The notes under the pieces were generated by a model. It worked only from the letters and a program-made list of their open reading frames with translations, made no database searches and had not been told where the DNA came from. This document shows positions 52,915 to 63,000 of a stretch of 64,000 nt of DNA, piece by piece (positions within the stretch are counted from its first letter, which is position 1; every line of letters begins with the position of its first letter). The stretch spans positions 1-64,000 of the forward strand of contig SVGC01000012.1 of the NCBI GenBank assembly GCA_015056495.1, given 5' to 3'. Made by a program: the position numbers and the translations under genes. The DNA comes from Butyrivibrio sp. Its GTDB lineage: Bacteria; Bacillota; Clostridia; Lachnospirales; Lachnospiraceae.

Positions 52915-53041
52915 AGAACAAGGTTGGATGGTTGATGTATCGTTGTATCTTGCTGTAGAATGGATTGATGCAGTAGAATATGTAAATGACGTAGACGTAG
53001 CGGTGGCTACGTCTATTATTTTGCAAAAAATCAAATCTTAA
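52853..53041 (+). CDS. small third gene of the HipBA-like locus
   Basis: The 62-residue protein is basic at the start (MKNIRRKKKKVISLLKKLND) and acidic later (EWIDAVEYVNDVDVAVA). It overlaps the kinase gene by 62 bp in another frame, and nothing else is encoded in 52915-53041. A shorter start at Met26 is possible. The pattern is not that of random translation. It may modulate the toxin, as three-part HipBST systems do, but the order differs and no family is recognised. Confidence 0.5.
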   Translation: MKNIRRKKKKVISLLKKLNDKEQGWMVDVSLYLAVEWIDAVEYVNDVDVAVATSIILQKIKS

Positions 53042-53251
53042 AATTCGCTAAATTCCATTTTGAAATGTGTAAAAAAAAGAAAATATTCAGATAATATGCT
53101 ATACTATATATAGTTTCATTTATGTCGGAATAGCACACCTAACAGTTCTAAATGAATACGCCGATATTAATGTATATTGAGTTAAAAGTTTGTCGAATAT
53201 AACATCTACGAAAGTGCTAGTGAATACTAAAGAATATGAGAGGGCTTGATG

Positions 53252-54553
53252 ATGAATATTAAAGTATCAGTAATAGTGCCAACTTTAAATTCATCAATGT
53301 ATATAAAGGAATGTATAAAAAGTATCCTTACCCAAACGCTGGAAGAAATAGAAATACTAGTGGTGGATGCAGGATCAACTGATGCAACACTAGAAATTCT
53401 TGAACAATATCAAAAAACTGACAATAGAATACAACTAATACATTCAGACAAAAAGAGCTATGGCTATCAAATGAATTTAGGAATAAGGCTGGCAAAAGGG
53501 CTGTACGTTGGGATAGTTGAATCTGATGATGCTATAGATAGAGAAATGTATTGTGAATTATACAATGTTGCCATTGAAAATGATTTGGACTTTGTGAAAG
53601 CAGATTATAGAGAAGTAAGAACAGATTCAAACTCGGGAGAATATGCTTATAGAACGAGAAAAATGTTAAAGGATAAGAACCTTTACAATACTATATTGAA
53701 TCCAAGCAAAATGCCGGAGCTGCTTCTTCCGGACATAGTGGCAATATGGTGTGGCATATATAAAAAAGCATTTATTGTAGATAATAATATTCAGTTTAAT
53801 GAAACACCTGGTGCATCGTTTCAAGACACTGGGGTTTGGGCTTGGACCCAGATTATTGCCCAAAAAAGTATTTATTTAAATAAATGCTTTTATAGATATC
53901 GAGTAGACAACCCAAATTCCTCTACTTTTCAAGCAAACAAGTGCTTTTGCATTTGTGATGAATTTGAGTTTATTAGAAATAACATTGATAAAGTAAAACT
54001 TAAAGAATTTGGTGAGATGTTGTCGTGGATTTTCTACAGAAAATATAAGACTAATATAGAAAGAACACCATTAAACCTACGAGGTGTTTTCTATGAAAGA
54101 ATGGCTGAAGACATTTCAAGATGGAATCGTGAGTTTCAAGTAACAGGTATCAGTTACTACCCAGAAGAGTGGAAAGATATCAAACAGATTATTGCATCAC
54201 CAGAAACGTACTTAGAACAAAAACGGATAGAGAAAATGCAATTTATTGAATTTCTCAAGAATGAATCTGGAATAGTTATTTACGGTGCAGGTAGAGTAGG
54301 AAAAACACTGGCAAAGGAGATTGGACCGAAGAAAATACTGTGCTTTGCTGTTACAGGAACTCCAAATGAAAACAATATTGATGTTGATGGTGTTAGTGTT
54401 CCGATAAAAAGCGTTCACAGCATGTTTGATGAAGGAAATGTCATCTTTGTCATATCATCAAAGTTGGCAAATCTAAGACTAGAGATGCTGGATGAGATAA
54501 AGAAAAAAGGAAACCCAAAAGTTGTCATGACTCCATTTGGGGCATACGACTAA
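53252..54553 (+). CDS. GT2 glycosyltransferase with C-terminal Rossmann-like domain
   Basis: Residues 1-230 are a GT2 domain: KVSVIVPTLNSSMYIKECIKSIL, ILVVDAGSTDATLEIL, GIVESDDAIDREMY (DxD-like) and TPGASFQDTGVWAW. A helical middle follows. The last 110 residues are a nucleotide-binding-like fold beginning SGIVIYGAGRVGKTLAKEIGP, continuing IDVDGVSVPIKSV and ending VIFVISSKLANLRLEMLDEI. This part resembles the domain at the start of the partial gene at 63491. I use the third ATG (53252), 7 bp after GAGAGGG. The gene begins the surface-glycan operon. Confidence 0.85.
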   Translation: MNIKVSVIVPTLNSSMYIKECIKSILTQTLEEIEILVVDAGSTDATLEILEQYQKTDNRIQLIHSDKKSYGYQMNLGIRLAKGLYVGIVESDDAIDREMYCELYNVAIENDLDFVKADYREVRTDSNSGEYAYRTRKMLKDKNLYNTILNPSKMPELLLPDIVAIWCGIYKKAFIVDNNIQFNETPGASFQDTGVWAWTQIIAQKSIYLNKCFYRYRVDNPNSSTFQANKCFCICDEFEFIRNNIDKVKLKEFGEMLSWIFYRKYKTNIERTPLNLRGVFYERMAEDISRWNREFQVTGISYYPEEWKDIKQIIASPETYLEQKRIEKMQFIEFLKNESGIVIYGAGRVGKTLAKEIGPKKILCFAVTGTPNENNIDVDGVSVPIKSVHSMFDEGNVIFVISSKLANLRLEMLDEIKKKGNPKVVMTPFGAYD

Positions 54554-54604
54554 TATTTGACTTATGTACTAGATTTTATTTGATTGAAAGGTAGCAAGAA
54601 CATA

Positions 54605-55069
54605 ATGGTTTATGCAAAAAATGATCAATTATATAAGTATGTCCCTGCTAAATATGCTGATGTGATTAGTGCTTTTTTGCAGAGAATATCGCCAGAGATG
54701 GAAGAGTCCACTAATTGGCTGGATGGAGAGAATTTATTTGTGAAGGTTATGAGTTATAGCACACCAAAGCCTGAACAATGCAAGATCGAAGCTCATGACA
54801 AGTATATTGACATTCAGGCGACAATCACAGGTGCTGAAGGAATATCTGTGTTTGACAGATCATTATTGAAATGTGCAGAAGATTCTTTGGGTGAGCGTGA
54901 TGTTGCATTCTTTGAATACGATAAGAATGCTTTTCGTGGAAGAACTGTTAATTTACCTGGCTACTTTACCATGCTTTTTCCAGAAGACGCTCATAGACCA
55001 CAGGAGTATGTGGAAGGTTATGGAGAAGTGAAAAAATTCGTCATAAAAATGAAAGTTGAGGATAGATAG
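54605..55069 (+). CDS. YhcH/YjgK/YiaL-family protein (DUF386)
   Basis: The 154-residue cupin-like protein shows ENLFVKVMSYSTPKPEQCKIEAHDKYIDIQATITGAEGI, the family signature with His and Glu metal ligands. The second metal motif is YFTMLFPEDAHRPQEY. Family members include TabA and YhcH of the sialate operon, thought to act as sugar anomerases or isomerases. Beside a cytidylyltransferase and a SIS isomerase it probably handles the same sugar. The ATG at 54605 is chosen; the frame is open from a TTG at 54584. Confidence 0.85.
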   Translation: MVYAKNDQLYKYVPAKYADVISAFLQRISPEMEESTNWLDGENLFVKVMSYSTPKPEQCKIEAHDKYIDIQATITGAEGISVFDRSLLKCAEDSLGERDVAFFEYDKNAFRGRTVNLPGYFTMLFPEDAHRPQEYVEGYGEVKKFVIKMKVEDR

Positions 55070-55075
55070 AATACC

Positions 55076-55771
55076 ATGAAGAAGTATATAGCAATGATAC
55101 CGGCTAGACTTGGATCAAAAAGAATACCTAAAAAAAACATAAGATATATGCTTAATAAGCCATTGATACAATATCCCATTGATTTAGCGTTGAATAATGC
55201 GAAATTTGACAGTGTTTGGATAAATACCGAGGATGATGCTCTTGGAAACGCAATTCAAAAACTAGGTGCTCAATTTCATAAAAGACCAGCTGAACTAGCT
55301 ACTGATACTGCGACTAACAGGGATTTCACCTATGAATTTCTAAAAAAGCATGACTGTGATTATGTAGTTATGGTCAATGCTACGTCACCACTGCTTAGGC
55401 AGGATACTATGGATAGATTTATTGATTATCTGGAAAATAATGATTTTGACACTGTCTTATCGGTGGTTGCTGCAAAAGAAGAAACGTTTTTTAGAGACGT
55501 ACCTTTAAATTTTACATTTAAAGAGAAGGTTAATAGTCAGTGCTTAGAACCGGTAGAGAGTGTGGTGTGGGCCTTAACAGCATGGAAGAGATCCACGTTT
55601 ATAGAACTGCAGGAAAAGGGGATTAATCCTGTTTTTGGTGGCAAGGTAGGTAAGTTTGTGATTCCAAAAGACGAATCTTGCGACTTGGATACAGAGGAAG
55701 ATTGGAATATAGCTGAAGGCATTCTTACTGCAAGAGAGAATAACATTACAGCGAGGTATATGGATTTATGA
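55076..55771 (+). CDS. cytidylyltransferase (NeuA/KdsB-like), CMP-sugar synthesis
   Basis: The 231-residue protein starts YIAMIPARLGSKRIPKKNI, the exact nucleotide-binding motif of acylneuraminate-type cytidylyltransferases. VWINTEDD, HKRPAELATDTATNRD and YVVMVNATSPLLRQDT follow, the last holding the catalytic metal region. The Asp late in the sequence (DESCDLDTEEDW) completes the site. It would transfer CMP from CTP to a sugar, probably a 2-keto-3-deoxy acid or another unusual sugar. No NeuB or KdsA synthase is visible nearby. It overlaps the SIS gene by 4 bp. Confidence 0.9.
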   Translation: MKKYIAMIPARLGSKRIPKKNIRYMLNKPLIQYPIDLALNNAKFDSVWINTEDDALGNAIQKLGAQFHKRPAELATDTATNRDFTYEFLKKHDCDYVVMVNATSPLLRQDTMDRFIDYLENNDFDTVLSVVAAKEETFFRDVPLNFTFKEKVNSQCLEPVESVVWALTAWKRSTFIELQEKGINPVFGGKVGKFVIPKDESCDLDTEEDWNIAEGILTARENNITARYMDL

Positions 55772-56358
55772 GTAACTATGGATTGGATTATTTTTCATTG
55801 ATTTTGGAAGGCTTACAGAAGACCGTTGTTACAGATGGTAAAGGTAAGGAAATAAGCCTTGAAGAAGGCTTAGAAATTTGGGCAAAAAAAGCGTTAGATG
55901 TTAAAGAGAAAACACAAGGCCTTTTATTTTTCTGCGGAAACGGAGCAAGTGCCAGCATGGCAGAGCACATGTCTCACGACTGGTTTCAAAATGCTGGAAT
56001 CAATACAACTACATGTGCTGAGGTAAGTCATATTACTGCTATCAGTAATGACCTTAGTTATGATGATGTATATAGCTATAGAATTAAAAGAATCATTTCA
56101 GAAAAAGATATTGTAATAGGAATATCATCTTCCGGGAATTCTCCCAATATTGTTAATGCACTACAGGCTGCTAATGAAAATGGTGCATTTACCATTAGTG
56201 TTTCAGGAAAAAAGAGTGATAACAAAATAAGGAAAATGGGCGATGTAAACTTTTACGTACCACTTGAGACATATGGTGAGGTTGAAAGCGCTCATGCAGT
56301 TTTACTTCATGCTGCGTTGGATCTATTTTTGGATAAGTATATGGGAGGAAGGCATTAA
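55768..56358 (+). CDS. SIS-domain sugar isomerase (GmhA-like)
   Basis: The 196-residue protein has the phosphoheptose-isomerase pattern: LLFFCGNGASASMAEHMSHDWFQ, then ISNDLSYDDVYSYRI and IVIGISSSGNSPNIVNALQAA, the SIS phosphosugar loop. The C-terminus has the His-rich helix AHAVLLHAALDLFLDKYM. GmhA interconverts sedoheptulose 7-phosphate and heptose 7-phosphate. KpsF-like arabinose-5-phosphate isomerase is a less likely alternative. It is coupled to both neighbours (4-bp and 1-bp overlaps). Confidence 0.88.
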   Translation: MSNYGLDYFSLILEGLQKTVVTDGKGKEISLEEGLEIWAKKALDVKEKTQGLLFFCGNGASASMAEHMSHDWFQNAGINTTTCAEVSHITAISNDLSYDDVYSYRIKRIISEKDIVIGISSSGNSPNIVNALQAANENGAFTISVSGKKSDNKIRKMGDVNFYVPLETYGEVESAHAVLLHAALDLFLDKYMGGRH

Positions 56359-57248
56359 TGAGAGTTGTTGTAGGAGCATCTTCATTTGGGGATAGCTGCG
56401 AAGAAGTAGTTAACAAGCTAACTAGCAAAGGAATAGAGTTGGTAAAGAACCCATATAAGAGAAAGATGACTCAGGAAGAAATAACTGAGCACTTGCAGGG
56501 TGCCGATGGCTTGTTGGCAGGGTTGGAGCCATTAAATGAAGAAGTATTTAGCAAATGTCCTAATCTGAAGGCGATAGCTCGTATTGGAATTGGAATGGAC
56601 AATGTGGACAAGGAAGCTGCCCGACGACACGGGATTAAAGTTTCAAATACGCCTGAAGGCCCTACTAATGCTGTAGCAGAGATGACATTAACCGCGCTTC
56701 TAAATATCTGCCATAATGTAACCCTTGCCAATGCTGATGTCCATAACGGTGTTTGGAAAAAGAGACTTGGGCACTCAATTGCAGAACTGACAGTACTAGT
56801 TATTGGATATGGCCATATAGGAAGAAAAACAGCTGAGCTTTTAAAGAGTCTTGGGGCGAGTATTTTGGTTTACGACAAGTATAATGAAGAAGCATCCACC
56901 TGTTCATTGGAGGATGGGCTTAAGAAAGCAGATGTGGTAACAATTCATGCCTCCGGAAAAGATGAAATAATTACAGCCAAGATGATATCGGAAATGAAAG
57001 ACGGTGTGATAATCCTCAACAGCGCCAGAGGTGGCCTGATAAATGAACAGGCTGTATATGAAGGCCTTAAATCCGGAAAGATAGCAGGCTTCTGGGGAGA
57101 CGCCTTATGGAAGGAGCCTTATGAAGGAATACTAAAGGATTGTGACAATGCCATCCTTACGCCACATATGTGCACCTATACAAAAATGTGTAGGGACAGT
57201 ATGGAAATGCAGGCAGTAGATAATCTATTAAGAGATTTAGGAGTATAA
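56358..57248 (+). CDS. D-isomer-specific 2-hydroxyacid dehydrogenase
   Basis: The 296-residue protein has the PGDH/formate dehydrogenase-like layout. The substrate part includes LKAIARIGIGMDNVDKEAARRHGIKVSNTP, with the catalytic Arg in the A-R-I-G-x-G region. The Rossmann core is VLVIGYGHIGRKTAELL. INSARGGLINEQAVYEGL follows, and the catalytic His is in AILTPHMCTYTKM. In this operon it may oxidise or reduce a sugar acid precursor rather than phosphoglycerate. Confidence 0.9.
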   Translation: MRVVVGASSFGDSCEEVVNKLTSKGIELVKNPYKRKMTQEEITEHLQGADGLLAGLEPLNEEVFSKCPNLKAIARIGIGMDNVDKEAARRHGIKVSNTPEGPTNAVAEMTLTALLNICHNVTLANADVHNGVWKKRLGHSIAELTVLVIGYGHIGRKTAELLKSLGASILVYDKYNEEASTCSLEDGLKKADVVTIHASGKDEIITAKMISEMKDGVIILNSARGGLINEQAVYEGLKSGKIAGFWGDALWKEPYEGILKDCDNAILTPHMCTYTKMCRDSMEMQAVDNLLRDLGV

Positions 57249-57254
57249 CGATAG

Positions 57255-58004
57255 ATGAAAGAGTTCGACCTAGCTATTAAGGCAGTGAAAACTGCTGGGC
57301 AGTTCTTGGAAGAAAACTACAATCCAACGGTAGACAGTCAGATAGGAAAAGACATTAAACTATCATCAGACAGAAAGAGTGAAGCGATAATCATAGAAAT
57401 CCTCAAGGAAACAGGCCTTCCAATTTTGTCAGAGGAAGCCGGGCTCATAGAAGGAGAAGAAAAGGAACTTAGATGGATTGTTGACCCACTTGACGGTTCG
57501 GCTAATTATTGGAAGGGACTTAAAGAATTGGCATGTACATCTGTGGCTCTCTGGAATGGCTATGAACCGGTGCTTGGTGCGATATACAGATTTCATACCG
57601 GTGATCTTTTTGCCGGTATTGTAGGTGAAGGGGCTTGGCTTAATGATAAGGTTATAAAGACTTCCAAAGTTGATAAGACGAAGGATGCCATATTCGCGAC
57701 AGGATTTCCAGTTAAGAGAGATTACGGGGAAGATAGTTTAAAGAAATTTGTAAAACAGGTGCAAAGCTTTAAAAAGATTCGGATGCTGGGTGCAGCTGCC
57801 GTTATGGGGAGTCTAGTGGCCGCCGGAAAGATAGATGCTTATCTTGAAGAACAGATTATGTTGTGGGATATTGCAGCGTCTTCGGCAATAGTTAAGGCAG
57901 CAGGCGGTTATGTAGAGATAGAGCATCTTAAGGATTACCAGTGCATCTGCAAACTGTTTGCAAATAAAGAATTATACGAAGATTTTAAACGAAATGAAGG
58001 GTAG
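57255..58004 (+). CDS. inositol-monophosphatase-family phosphatase
   Basis: The 249-residue protein shows the lithium-sensitive phosphatase motifs: ILSEEAG (metal Glu), WIVDPLDGSANYWKG (the DPxDGT-type motif with Ser) and MLWDIAASSAIVKAAGG (WDxAA). These sites bind Mg2+ and cleave a phosphomonoester. In this setting it likely removes a sugar phosphate, replacing the HAD phosphatase usual in heptose or keto-sugar paths. It starts 6 bp after the dehydrogenase stop. Confidence 0.9.
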   Translation: MKEFDLAIKAVKTAGQFLEENYNPTVDSQIGKDIKLSSDRKSEAIIIEILKETGLPILSEEAGLIEGEEKELRWIVDPLDGSANYWKGLKELACTSVALWNGYEPVLGAIYRFHTGDLFAGIVGEGAWLNDKVIKTSKVDKTKDAIFATGFPVKRDYGEDSLKKFVKQVQSFKKIRMLGAAAVMGSLVAAGKIDAYLEEQIMLWDIAASSAIVKAAGGYVEIEHLKDYQCICKLFANKELYEDFKRNEG

Positions 58005-58011
58005 CAAATAA

Positions 58012-58977
58012 ATGCTCAGATCATATCAATACACAGAAAAGTCCTATAAGAACCAGTCCATGCAGAGCAACCTTTTTAGAGATAAAGAGATAGAGATAGC
58101 CAGGAAATATGTTCTGAACCATGAAAAAAGAAATGATATGTCCTGTGATTGCCCTGTGTGCAAAAAAAGCACTGGGAAGTATTTCTATACTAAATGGGAC
58201 GTAGATTATCTTTGCTGTGAAGAGTGCAAGAGTATTTACGCTGTTTGTGATACTGAGACGGTTACAGAGTATCAGAAGCAGGAGGAACTGCTAAAACTGA
58301 GATTAAGCGATCCATATCAGGATAAGATAACTGAGAGTAGAACGGAAATGTGGGGCGAATTTCTGGAATGGATTGAAGTAAGGTCATACAGATTTTTAAA
58401 ACGAAATAAGAATCTGAACATTGTTGATGTTGGTAACAGACTTAGCGGATATGTGAACGTTATTAAGAAATCCGCTTTGTGCGGAAAATATGATATCAGA
58501 GAATCAATCCTGTGTGATAATACGGCAAATGTTGCAGATGGTGAGGCAGACATAGTCTTTTATTTTGATCAGATGCAAAAAGAAACAGATCCCCATGAGA
58601 GACTTGATTCAATTAGAAATATGCTCTGTGAGGATGGCATACTTTTCCTAGGCACAAGAGTAGGAAGCGGGTTCGATATTCTTACTCTCAAAGAACAGAA
58701 CAAGAACATTTATCCCTATGAACATGTCTTTCTGCCTTCAATAAAGGGAATCAGGAAATTGCTTTCTGAAAATGGGTATGAAGTATTGGAAATAACCACA
58801 CCAGGTGTAATGGACGTCAAGTACGTGCTTGATAGCTTGGATAAGCTTGATGACAGAGAAGGCTTTGTCAAATACCTTCTTACTGAGAGTGAAGAAAGTG
58901 TCTTGCAGGAATTTCAGAGATTTTTGCAAAAGAGCTGTCTGAGTTCATTTGTAAGAATTATAGCTAGAAAGGCTTAA
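58012..58977 (+). CDS. methyltransferase-like protein with N-terminal zinc-binding cysteines
   Basis: The 321-residue protein has an N-terminal cysteine cluster (C-D-C-P-V-C and then Y-L-C-C-E-E-C, about residues 44-70) typical of a zinc ribbon. A degenerate class I methyltransferase fold follows: NIVDVGNRLSGYV in place of motif I, and later NMLCEDGILFLGTRVGSGFDILTLKEQ. The layout recalls C-methyltransferases acting on dTDP-sugars, which have the same Cys-rich N-terminus. The SAM loop is poorly conserved, so activity is uncertain. Confidence 0.65.
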   Translation: MLRSYQYTEKSYKNQSMQSNLFRDKEIEIARKYVLNHEKRNDMSCDCPVCKKSTGKYFYTKWDVDYLCCEECKSIYAVCDTETVTEYQKQEELLKLRLSDPYQDKITESRTEMWGEFLEWIEVRSYRFLKRNKNLNIVDVGNRLSGYVNVIKKSALCGKYDIRESILCDNTANVADGEADIVFYFDQMQKETDPHERLDSIRNMLCEDGILFLGTRVGSGFDILTLKEQNKNIYPYEHVFLPSIKGIRKLLSENGYEVLEITTPGVMDVKYVLDSLDKLDDREGFVKYLLTESEESVLQEFQRFLQKSCLSSFVRIIARKA

Positions 58978-58983
58978 TCAAAT

Positions 58984-59985
58984 ATGGGTGATCATAAGTA
59001 TAAGACAGTCATAATAGGAATGGGACGAATGGGAAAAACCCGTTACAAAGCCATGACTGAACATGGTGGGTTTAACATAGTCGGACTGTGTGATTCAAGC
59101 AGGGAAGCGTTAAACGACTATAAAGAAAATACATACACTGACTGGGAAAAGTGTATTGATAGTGAGAATCCTGAAGTGGTAGTGGTATGTACTGTCAATT
59201 CAGTTATTCCGGATGTAGTCTGCTATTCCTTGGAAAAAGGATGTCACGTATTCTCTGAAAAACCTCCCGGAAGAACGCTAGAAGATGCAATGAGGATGAG
59301 AGATTGTTCTATTGAACATCCCAAACAGATTTTAAAATATGGATTTAACCATAGATATCACAATTCTATTATCGAGGCAAAATCCCTTATCGAATCAGGT
59401 TTTTTGGGTGAAGTCGTAGCGGCCAGAGGAGTATATGGAAAGGCAGCGGATTACACCAAGGATGAATGGAGAAATGACATTCAGATAGCAGGAGGCGGCA
59501 TCCTATTAGATCAAGGAATCCATATGCTGGATCTACTTAGATATCTAGTGGGGGATTTTACCGAGATAGAGGGATTTACTGATAATCTTGTCTGGAAAGA
59601 TAGCCCTAGTGAAGATACTGCTTTTGTCACTATGCGAACTGCTGATGGAAAAGTTGCAACGCTGAATTCCAGTGCCATCCAGTGGAAGCATAAATTTGAC
59701 CTGGACATAGTTCTTACCGGAGGATACATAGCACTGAATGGTTTGTTAACATCCACTAGGAGCTATGGCGAAGAGCGGATAACATACTATAAGCGTGACC
59801 TGGAACAGAAGAGTGGAAAGATGGGTAACCCTACAGAATATACTTTGTGTTTTGATGAAGATCGGTCATGGGAGCTGGAAGTAAAAGAGTTTTACGATGC
59901 GTTGACGGGTAAAGGGAAAATAGTTAATGGTACTGCAGAAGATGCGGTGGAAGTAATGAGTATCATAAGCAAAATATACATTTAG
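58984..59985 (+). CDS. Gfo/Idh/MocA-family oxidoreductase
   Basis: The 333-residue protein has the N-terminal Rossmann motif VIIGMGRMGKTRYKAM and VFSEKPPGRTLEDAM (E-K-P, the catalytic Lys region). The C-terminal alpha/beta domain has GFNHRYHNSIIEAKSLI and IAGGGILLDQGIHMLDLLRYLVGD, with the His that completes the site. The family oxidises or reduces sugars and sugar acids with NAD(P). Here it most likely modifies the operon's sugar. Confidence 0.92.
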   Translation: MGDHKYKTVIIGMGRMGKTRYKAMTEHGGFNIVGLCDSSREALNDYKENTYTDWEKCIDSENPEVVVVCTVNSVIPDVVCYSLEKGCHVFSEKPPGRTLEDAMRMRDCSIEHPKQILKYGFNHRYHNSIIEAKSLIESGFLGEVVAARGVYGKAADYTKDEWRNDIQIAGGGILLDQGIHMLDLLRYLVGDFTEIEGFTDNLVWKDSPSEDTAFVTMRTADGKVATLNSSAIQWKHKFDLDIVLTGGYIALNGLLTSTRSYGEERITYYKRDLEQKSGKMGNPTEYTLCFDEDRSWELEVKEFYDALTGKGKIVNGTAEDAVEVMSIISKIYI

Positions 59986-60000
59986 AAGAGAGGTGAAGGT

Positions 60001-63000
60001 ATGTTAAAGAATTGTTATATACAGAATTCATTTTCAAACGGACAAAAAGATAGCAAAGGTATAAGAACAGCTTTAGTTTTTACAGCCAATACTCCGCATT
60101 TGGCGTGTGCAAATTTGATGTTAGAGTCTTTAAATGATAAAAGTCGAGGTAACTTTAAAGGCGATATTTGGGTTATTACTACAGGACTGTCCATAAAGGC
60201 AAAAAACTATTTGGATAGCATGGGAATATATTATTTAGAGAATCACCTTCAAGAAATAAATAATTGGAAATATAAAAACGATGTTGCCAAAGCACAGCCG
60301 GAGTATGAAGAATTGACCTATGAAGAGATAGTGCAAGGAAAGACAGAAGAAGATAAGATTCAGGAAGCGTTTGAGGTTTTTAGAAATAAAAGAATGAGTA
60401 AACTCATTATTCTTGATTGGTATAAGAAGGTGGGCAACAATTACGATTTTGTTGCATTGTGTGACAACGATTTGTTTTTTCAGCAGGATTTGAACGTTCT
60501 GATGGAAAAATACTACTCAAATGATCCAGATAAATTATATTATTGGCAGGAAGAAAATGAAAATATTGTAAATACATGGCTCTGGAAAAAAGATTACTAT
60601 TATTCCCAATATCATGACGCTACTGAATTGGATTTTGGAAAACATGAGATAAATATTGGATTTATAATGGCTAGTCCTAGAATACTTTATGAAGCATTTA
60701 GTCAGGTTAAGAAAGGTTTTTTTTCACTAAATATCCAGTTATTCACACAACACTCTTGGCATGATCAGGATTTGATTCGGTTGGATAGAGCGAAACATCC
60801 TAATCGCTATAAGTTGATTGATGAAGGTGAGGTTGTTCATATTTGTAATGGCGGTATGAAAGTTATTGAGGAGAGATATCCGCATGCATTTTATAACATT
60901 AAGACAGGAACGATGCCCTATGTTATCCATTTTGCCGGGGGTAATTGGAAATTATATTGGAGTGTAAAGCATTCATATTTGACAAATCCCGATGATTATT
61001 ATTTTAGCCAAATACTTACGGATAAACATGATGTTATTAGAACAGGATCTTTCATAAATCCTTTTGATGATACTGATGAAAAGTATTATACGGCTCAAAA
61101 CAAAATGTCAAGAATTAAATGCCGAAAAGATTGGCTACAATTATCAGGCAATGGTAAGAAAAAACTTTTGTTTATAGGGTGGTTGCAGACAGGGACACAT
61201 AAATCAACTAAAAATGCTATTCCAGGGTTTTTCTTCAACGAATCTTATGATATAGCGATTCTTAACGGGAATGTAACCGGATCTCCAATAGAAGATTTGA
61301 CAGAAGAGTTCCCTCTTATCATAGCTCAATTAACACGAATAACAAAAGATCCATATTTGGTTATGACATATGGAATGAGGCTTCCTTGGCTTCCATGTCA
61401 TCTATATGATGATGTTGAAAATTCGGCTATAGTCGAATATGGCTGCACCAAAAGAACAGCAACAGCTATTGCTAATCTACTTTATTTGTATTTCTCTAAT
61501 GCAATAGATTTTTATAGACCTGATTTGGTTTGCATTTGGGGAAGATTAAGCCCTTGGGGAAAAATGATAGCGGATATTTGTGCCGAAAAAGGTTTGGCAG
61601 TGTGCTCGGTTGAATGGGGAATATTACCAGGAACAGTTTCGTTTGATTTCTGCGGACACATGGGTGAGAGTTGGGTTGCACAGCATAGCGATTACTTTAA
61701 TTCTCTTGACGTCAGTGAAGATGACATAAAAAAAGCAAGGGATTATTTATTGTATGCAAGAGACAAAGATTTATCGAGAAATGTGACTGAAGAGTTAGAT
61801 ATTTCGATAAGGCAAAAAATTAGTTTTTATAAAAAGAGTGGTTATTCTATTCTTTTGTTCATGGGATCAAATTCTGCTCATTCGGGCAATACGTTAGTGA
61901 ATCCTGAGAGGCAAAAGATGCATGCTCCTTATCAAAAAAATGATGAGGAAATATATGCGGAGTTGCAAAATCTCTTATTAAAGCATGAAGATTGGAGGAT
62001 TGTTTATAAGCCACACCCTATCGAGATTACTAGAGGTCTTAAAATTGATATTAATGAAGAAAACACCATATTAGTTGAACGGGGAAGTTTAGAGGAGGTT
62101 ATTGATTTATGTGATATATCAATTACATTACTATCACAAGGAGCATATGTGTCTGTGATTCATCAGAAACCATGCGTGGTAGTCGGTAGGCTGCAAATAA
62201 ATGATAGTGGGGCTGTATATACAGTCAAAGGACATAACCAGTTAGGCGAAGCTATACAATGTGCGTTATTAAAGGGCTATACTGATACGATGCATGAAGA
62301 ATTTGTTAAGCATGTTGCTAGGGCACTGAAATATTATGTGTATTCTGCAAATGAGAAAGTCACAATAAATAGTTCGGAGAAATTAGCAGAGTCATTAGTG
62401 AGTGTTATTGAAGGTGATCAAGATCCACATCTAAAATATGAAAGAAGTGCGTATTGTAAACAGATAGAGTCTAGAGAAAAAGTAAAGGATACTCCGATAG
62501 TATCTGTCATTATGCCTGTATTTAATGCTGCAGAATACTTGTCAGAGTCAATTAATTCTATCCTAAATCAATCCCTTTTTTCAATTGAATTAATATGTGT
62601 TAATAATGGTTCCACGGATGATTCTCAACGTATATTGGAGTATTTTGCTAAGAAAGATGACAGAGTAGTTTTGCACCATCAAGATGAACCTAATCAAAGA
62701 GAAGCAAGAAATTGGGGCTACAGAAATGCAAGAGGTAAGTACGTTTATTTGATAGACAGCGATGATTATCTTGATTTTTATGCTTTAGAAAAGCTTGTTG
62801 ATATCTCAGATAGATATAATGCAGATTTGTTATATTTCTTTTTCAGAGAGGTGAAAACGCAACAAAGTTATGATAGGACGCGGCCAAGGTGGTATAGCTA
62901 TAGAAAGTTTTTCCCTAAAGAGGAAGTATTCAAGTTGACAGAAGAATACTTTAAGTTTTTTATTCAATATCCATTTCCTTGGGCTAAGTTGATGCGTAGA

